64,000 nucleotides of DNA, taken from assembly GCF_052180215.1 (NCBI RefSeq), contig NZ_CP197471.1, positions 3,072,001 to 3,136,000 of the forward strand, in the 5' to 3' direction. Under the pieces are notes generated by a model. The model worked only from the letters and a program-made list of their open reading frames with translations, searched no databases and was not told the origin of the DNA. Shown piece by piece: positions 59,757-64,000 of the stretch (its first letter is position 1; the number at the start of each line of letters is the position of its first letter). Source of the DNA: Pseudoneobacillus sp052180215. Lineage in GTDB: Bacteria; Bacillota; Bacilli; Bacillales; Cytobacillaceae. A program made the position numbers and the translations under genes.

Positions 59757-59764
59757 ATTCAAAA

Positions 59765-61600
59765 TTATTTTTTCGTGTTGTTATCATCCATCTTAAGAAC
59801 GGCCATAAACGCTTCTTGAGGAACCTCAACCGATCCAACTGACTTCATGCGTTTTTTACCTTCTTTTTGTTTTTCTAATAGCTTACGTTTACGTGAAATA
59901 TCTCCACCGTAACATTTAGCCAAAACGTTTTTACCCATAGACTTGATGGTTGAACGAGCAACAATTTTTTGACCAATAGCTGCTTGAACTGGAACTTCAA
60001 ATTGTTGTCTTGGAATAAGCTCTTTTAGTTTCTCAACAATAATTTTTCCTCGTTCGTATGCAAAATCATTATGAACAATAAAGCTTAGAGCATCCACTTT
60101 TTCAGCATTTAGAAGAATATCCATTTTTACAAGCTTAGATGGTTTATATCCAATTAACTCATAATCAAATGATGCATACCCTTTTGTACTTGATTTTAAT
60201 ACGTCAAAGAAATCATATACAATCTCAGCAAGTGGAATTTGATACACGATGCTGACACGATTTTCATCCATGTATTGCATATCAACGAAAATCCCGCGCT
60301 TCGCTTGACAAAGCTCCATAATCGCTCCGACGAAATCATTTGGAGTCATCATCGTTGCTTTTACATATGGTTCCTCAACACGATCAATTTTCTGAGGATC
60401 AGGCATGTTTGACGGGTTATCAACGTTAATTTCAGTACCATTGGTCATTATAACATGGTAAATAACACTTGGTGCAGTTGTGATTAAGTCAATTTTAAAT
60501 TCACGTTCGATACGCTCTTGTATAATCTCCATATGGAGTAAACCTAAGAATCCACAGCGGAAACCGAATCCTAATGCTTGTGATGTTTCAGGTTCGAATT
60601 GTAAAGCAGAATCATTTAATTGTAGCTTCTCAAGTGCTTCACGCAGGTCATTGAATTTAGCAGTATCTATCGGATAAAGACCACAATAAACCATCGGATT
60701 CAACTTACGGTAACCTGGAAGCGCTTCAGTGGCACCATTTTTAGCATTTGTAATGGTATCCCCTACACGAGTATCCCCAACATTTTTAATCGCAGCAGTT
60801 AGGTAACCAACATCGCCGACTGTTAGTTCATCCCGTAATGTTGCTTTAGGAGTAAATACTCCAAGCTCAATTACCTCAAATTCTTTTCCTGTAGCCATCA
60901 TTTTAATTTTGTCCCCTACTTTTACGCTACCTTCAGTCACACGTATATAGGCAACTACACCACGATATGCGTCATATAAAGAGTCAAAAATAAGTGCTTT
61001 TAATGGGGCATCCGGGTCACCTGTTGGAGGTGGAACTTGTTTTACAACTTGTTCTAGGATGTCTTCAATTCCAATCCCAGCCTTTGCTGAAGCTAAAACA
61101 GCTTCAGAAGCATCAAGTCCAATCACTTCTTCAATTTCATGACGAACTCTTTCTGGATCTGCACTTGGTAAATCAATTTTATTAATGACTGGAAGAATTT
61201 CTAGATTATTGTCGAGAGCTAGATAAACGTTTGCTAATGTTTGAGCTTCAATCCCCTGCGCAGCATCAACCACTAGTACAGCCCCTTCACATGCTGCTAA
61301 ACTTCTTGATACTTCATAGGTAAAATCGACATGTCCAGGAGTATCAATTAAATGAAAAATATACTCTTCTCCGTCTTTTGCATTATATTTTAATTGTACT
61401 GCATTTAATTTAATGGTAATTCCACGCTCGCGTTCTAAGTCCATGGAATCTAGTAATTGGTCCTTCATTTCACGGGAAGATAAGGCATTTGTTTTTTCTA
61501 AAATACGGTCTGCCAACGTAGATTTCCCATGATCTATATGAGCAATAATAGAAAAATTGCGGATTCTCGATTGTCTCTTTAGTTTTTCTTCTCTATTCAT
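59765..61600 (-). CDS. lepA: Elongation factor 4 (LepA)
   Basis: 611-residue translational GTPase that can back-translocate ribosomes and affects translation initiation. G domain: G1 AHIDHGKST (20-28), DTPGHVDF, NKIDLP. It lacks EF-G domain IV and has the specific C-terminal domain with VPVQAAIGQKIVARSTIKSM and CYGGDISRKRKLLEKQKEGK. Typical length. It appears monocistronic with a terminator 8 bases after the stop. Confidence 0.97.
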   Translation of the reverse strand: MNREEKLKRQSRIRNFSIIAHIDHGKSTLADRILEKTNALSSREMKDQLLDSMDLERERGITIKLNAVQLKYNAKDGEEYIFHLIDTPGHVDFTYEVSRSLAACEGAVLVVDAAQGIEAQTLANVYLALDNNLEILPVINKIDLPSADPERVRHEIEEVIGLDASEAVLASAKAGIGIEDILEQVVKQVPPPTGDPDAPLKALIFDSLYDAYRGVVAYIRVTEGSVKVGDKIKMMATGKEFEVIELGVFTPKATLRDELTVGDVGYLTAAIKNVGDTRVGDTITNAKNGATEALPGYRKLNPMVYCGLYPIDTAKFNDLREALEKLQLNDSALQFEPETSQALGFGFRCGFLGLLHMEIIQERIEREFKIDLITTAPSVIYHVIMTNGTEINVDNPSNMPDPQKIDRVEEPYVKATMMTPNDFVGAIMELCQAKRGIFVDMQYMDENRVSIVYQIPLAEIVYDFFDVLKSSTKGYASFDYELIGYKPSKLVKMDILLNAEKVDALSFIVHNDFAYERGKIIVEKLKELIPRQQFEVPVQAAIGQKIVARSTIKSMGKNVLAKCYGGDISRKRKLLEKQKEGKKRMKSVGSVEVPQEAFMAVLKMDDNNTKK

Positions 61601-61702
61601 TAAAAAGTTTCACTCCTACTTTTTCGGGCAATATAAACTATTTTTGATTATATCAGTAGGTTTAGGAAGATTCAATGATAACTAAATGCATTATCATTTC
61701 AA

Positions 61703-61738
61703 AGAAAAGACTGGTCCCAATGTATGGACCAGTCTTCA
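61703..61738 (-). terminator. Terminator of gpr-spoIIP-yqxA
   Basis: On the minus strand AAGACTGGTCC pairs with GGACCAGTCTT (9-base loop), followed by TTCTTTG. Confidence 0.85.
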
Positions 61739-61739
61739 T

Positions 61740-62066
61740 TTAGTCTAAAACACTTTCAATTAAGTTTTTCACACCATTACTCACACCTGAAGACACCTTT
61801 TTACCTAAATCAGAAAATAGATTATAGGCATTTATTTGTTCAAGCTTCTGTTTTTTTGACTCTAGATCATGACTAACATCTACACCTAAAACAGAAGCTT
61901 GTAAATTCCCTTCTTTTGTTTCCTGAATAGAAAGAGCCCTTTTAAACTTGGGATCTTCATAGCCTTTCATTTTCTGTATAGCAATATTAGCTTGCTGCAT
62001 TCCGAATAATACCGAGAGAAACATGAGAGACACTATAAGTAAACTTTTCACCATAAATAATTTCAT
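61740..62066 (-). CDS. yqxA: DUF3679 family protein YqxA
   Basis: 108-residue protein with an N-terminal membrane segment (residues 4-22, FMVKSLLIVSLMFLSVLFG). A polar domain of unknown function follows, including GNLQASVLGVDVSHDLESKK and a C-terminal amphipathic helix. DUF3679 proteins follow spoIIP in bacilli. Two ATGs are in frame; the first (62075) abuts AGGAAGG, so the second (62066) is chosen. Likely made during sporulation with spoIIP, 18-28 bases upstream, but this is inferred from position. Confidence 0.85.
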   Translation of the reverse strand: MKLFMVKSLLIVSLMFLSVLFGMQQANIAIQKMKGYEDPKFKRALSIQETKEGNLQASVLGVDVSHDLESKKQKLEQINAYNLFSDLGKKVSSGVSNGVKNLIESVLD

Positions 62067-62093
62067 ATCTTTCATCCTTCCTCGGATTTTTCG

Positions 62094-63296
62094 TTAATGC
62101 TTCTCCGTTTTTGGTCCAGTTGATTGATTGACACTTTCTGCCTGCCAATAATATTCGCTAAATACATCTGCTATCGCATCCGCTGAACGATATAGCTCTT
62201 CAAATGTATTATCAACGCCACCAAACTCAATTAAAATAGCTTTACCAGATAAATCTTGATTAAACTTTCCGTTTGTTCCTTTACCTTGTTTTTCAATAAC
62301 CGCACGACTTAACCCAGGGTATTTTTTATTAAGTCTTTCATGCAATTCTTTAGCCAACTGAAGATTTTTTTCGTAATTGCTATGTTCCGCTCCAATGACA
62401 AAGGCTACCTTTGCATAGGACTTTCCATTAATGGTTGCGGTTGTTACGTCCTTGCGATGTCCATCACGGTGGATATCAATCAAATATTGTAACTCACGAT
62501 TCTGTGTCATGGCTGTTTGTACAACTGGACGTGATTCTTGGTACGCTTGAGCAAAGTTCATTTTCTTTTTGTTGAGGTTCCCCATAATATCTGTCTTACT
62601 AACCTCGGTACCAATTCCTCTAGCTTCTAGACTCTGCTTTAGTTTTTCACCTATTTTCGTCACATTTACTTGTGAATGGTAGGCCCTATCTGGATCCGTT
62701 TCACCTTTTAAATATGGCAAATATGATTCACGATTGTGTGTAAAGTAAAGATAAACTACCTTACGATCGCCGGTTGTTAAGCTTGGTGGAGGACTAGAAT
62801 TACCCCCATCTGGCTGAACATCATCTAGATTTTGAAGAGCCGCTTCACTTTCGGCCTTCATCACTTCCGTTGGTGGTGCAGATTCGACAGGCATATTGGT
62901 ATAATTAACCCCTTTATCTGCAACGATTATTTTACTATCAAATAAGGAGAATCCTGGCAACTCCCTACCTAATAAGCTTCGTGGATCATTCAGATTGATG
63001 TTAGTGGAAAGCTTTAACAAAACATTGGTTAATTTTGGACCCTCATCCCTATTTGGAAGAGACCCAAGGAAATAATGATTTTCCCACCCTAACACCTTAT
63101 ACAAGAGATCCCCAGTCAAGTTATTAGCAGCAAGATGAACAGATGATGAAGTAATTCGATACTGTGGCTTAAGAGATGTCATTAATCCACTGATTGAAAA
63201 AATAAAAAATAGAAAAAGAATTAACCCTAAAAGTAGTTTTATCAAGCTCGTCCCTTGAACAGATATAATCATTCCTGTGGACTTAGCATTTCTCAT
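62094..63296 (-). CDS. spoIIP: Stage II sporulation protein P
   Basis: 400-residue membrane-anchored cell-wall hydrolase (amidase and endopeptidase). With SpoIID and SpoIIM it removes septal peptidoglycan and drives engulfment of the forespore. A membrane helix occupies about 18-42 (SLIKLLLGLILFLFFIFSIS). A linker rich in Pro/Ser/Gly follows. The catalytic domain has YLYFTHNRESYLPYL, LIDIHRDGHRKD with the metal-site His, GAEHSNYEKN and ILIEFGGVDNT with the catalytic-type Glu. It follows gpr; the pair is conserved in bacilli. Confidence 0.94.
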   Translation of the reverse strand: MRNAKSTGMIISVQGTSLIKLLLGLILFLFFIFSISGLMTSLKPQYRITSSSVHLAANNLTGDLLYKVLGWENHYFLGSLPNRDEGPKLTNVLLKLSTNINLNDPRSLLGRELPGFSLFDSKIIVADKGVNYTNMPVESAPPTEVMKAESEAALQNLDDVQPDGGNSSPPPSLTTGDRKVVYLYFTHNRESYLPYLKGETDPDRAYHSQVNVTKIGEKLKQSLEARGIGTEVSKTDIMGNLNKKKMNFAQAYQESRPVVQTAMTQNRELQYLIDIHRDGHRKDVTTATINGKSYAKVAFVIGAEHSNYEKNLQLAKELHERLNKKYPGLSRAVIEKQGKGTNGKFNQDLSGKAILIEFGGVDNTFEELYRSADAIADVFSEYYWQAESVNQSTGPKTEKH

Positions 63297-63370
63297 TTTT
63301 CCACCTCTTTTTGCAAGTCTAGTAAATCATATGACTTTGCTAGAGATGGTAGAACCTTTATTTTGAAACT

Positions 63371-64000
63371 TTATTTTGTGTAGTAGCCCGTATTATCTTG
63401 GTTAACCGTTTTATGAAGGGCAGCATTTAATCCATTCGCTACCAAATTGGCCATATCTTCAATAAATACATCCACTTCTTTTGGAGTCACCATTAGGTTA
63501 TGACCGAGCGGTGAAAGTACTTCATAAATCAATTTTCGTTTTTCTTCATCTGGAAGAGTTCCCACTATACCTAAAAACGTTTTTCGGTGCTGTTCCTTAG
63601 GTAAATCCTCTTCTGTTAACTTTTTTCTTCCGCCAAAATTCATACCAGCAGGCGCTAACGAACGGGATGGACGATTCCCTTCCCTTAACTCTTTTCCAAA
63701 ATGTTTTAAAATAAAGTCAATGGTGTCACTCGTAATAGTGGCCGCGTCCACTACGGTTGGGACTCCGATAGCAATGACTGGAACTCCTAATGTTTGCTTG
63801 CTTAATTCTTTACGTTTATTTCCAACACCAGAGCCTGGGTGAATTCCAGAATCAGATATTTGAATGGTCGAATTTACCCTTTCAATCGATCTGGATGCTA
63901 ATGCATCAATTGCAATGACAAAATCGGGTTTCGTTTTTTCAACAACACCGAAAATAATATCACTTGTTTCGATTCCTGTTAGACCCATCACTCCAGGTGA
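63371..64000 (-). CDS. gpr: Spore germination protease GPR, 5' end outside window
   Basis: The C-terminal 209 residues of GPR, the protease that degrades small acid-soluble spore proteins at germination. Visible family motifs are FVIAIDALASRSIERVNSTI, SDSGIHPGSGVGNKR and VPVIAIGVPTVVDAATI. The full protein is about 370 residues, so roughly 160 N-terminal residues, including the propeptide, lie beyond base 64000. The reading frame runs to the last base without a stop. Known to be made in the forespore under sigma-F and sigma-G in B. subtilis. Confidence 0.95.
   Translation of the reverse strand, partial: SPGVMGLTGIETSDIIFGVVEKTKPDFVIAIDALASRSIERVNSTIQISDSGIHPGSGVGNKRKELSKQTLGVPVIAIGVPTVVDAATITSDTIDFILKHFGKELREGNRPSRSLAPAGMNFGGRKKLTEEDLPKEQHRKTFLGIVGTLPDEEKRKLIYEVLSPLGHNLMVTPKEVDVFIEDMANLVANGLNAALHKTVNQDNTGYYTK

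Overview
The window is a low-GC chromosomal segment from an endospore-forming member of the Bacillaceae. Its gene order closely follows the Bacillus subtilis yqgN to gpr region (pst operon, pbpA, sodA, ispG, zur, nfo, cshB, ispH, sigA-dnaG, glycyl-tRNA synthetase, recO-era, ybeY-pgpH-phoH, floA-nfeD, the hrcA-dnaK operon, lepA, spoIIP, gpr). Strong AAGGAGG-type ribosome binding sites, TTG and GTG starts, a T-box leader, a CIRCE operator and sporulation genes all fit. The species cannot be fixed from the sequence. The single-chain glycyl-tRNA synthetase and a phoU at the end of the pst operon separate it from B. subtilis itself. No rRNA, tRNA, prophage or CRISPR array was seen.

Layout. 1-4.7 kb: end of a folate gene (yqgN), ribosomal protein L33, and a small glycan-type cluster (DUF4912 protein, GT4 glycosyltransferase, unknown protein), then two plus-strand membrane-protein genes. 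4.7-10 kb: pstS-C-A-B-B-phoU on the minus strand behind three helically spaced PhoP-type TTTACA boxes. 10-14.5 kb: PBP2-type transpeptidase, an MFS transporter and Mn superoxide dismutase. 14.8-19.8 kb: an Fnr-like iron-sulphur regulator beside sodA, small membrane proteins, ispG and a HAD nucleotidase. 19.8-22 kb: znuC-znuB-zur with a Zur-type operator. 22-31 kb: DNA repair, RNA helicase, VrrA-like protein, ispH, yqfO-trmK, cytochrome c550 and an acyl-CoA dehydrogenase. 31-38 kb: sigA-dnaG with a broken yqxD, yqfL-ccpN, and glyQS with its T-box. 38-50 kb: recO, yqzL, era, dgkA, ybeY, pgpH, phoH, yqfD-yqfC, floA and nfeD. 50-64 kb: yqeY-rpsU, mtaB-rsmE-prmA-dnaJ-dnaK-grpE-hrcA, hemW, lepA, yqxA-spoIIP-gpr.

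Most genes are conserved housekeeping or sporulation genes. The less ordinary content lies between and at the edges of genes: (i) a GC-rich 183-bp element with perfect 12-bp inverted ends, inserted at the last codon of the glycosyltransferase gene, with a near-perfect 8-bp target duplication; (ii) two related MITE-like elements, one with a perfect 8-bp duplication; (iii) three copies of a palindromic repeat whose stems carry compensatory base changes, two of them in tandem; (iv) a yqxD pseudogene with an in-frame stop and a one-base insertion; (v) an oxygen-sensor-like Fnr protein next to sodA; and (vi) a stem-loop between pstS and pstC. I found no convincing wholly new multi-gene system. The best candidates for undescribed biology are the structured repeats and the DUF4912/GT4/unknown-protein cluster.

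Several starts were moved from the longest open frame to a downstream codon with a properly spaced Shine-Dalgarno sequence. The entries say where.
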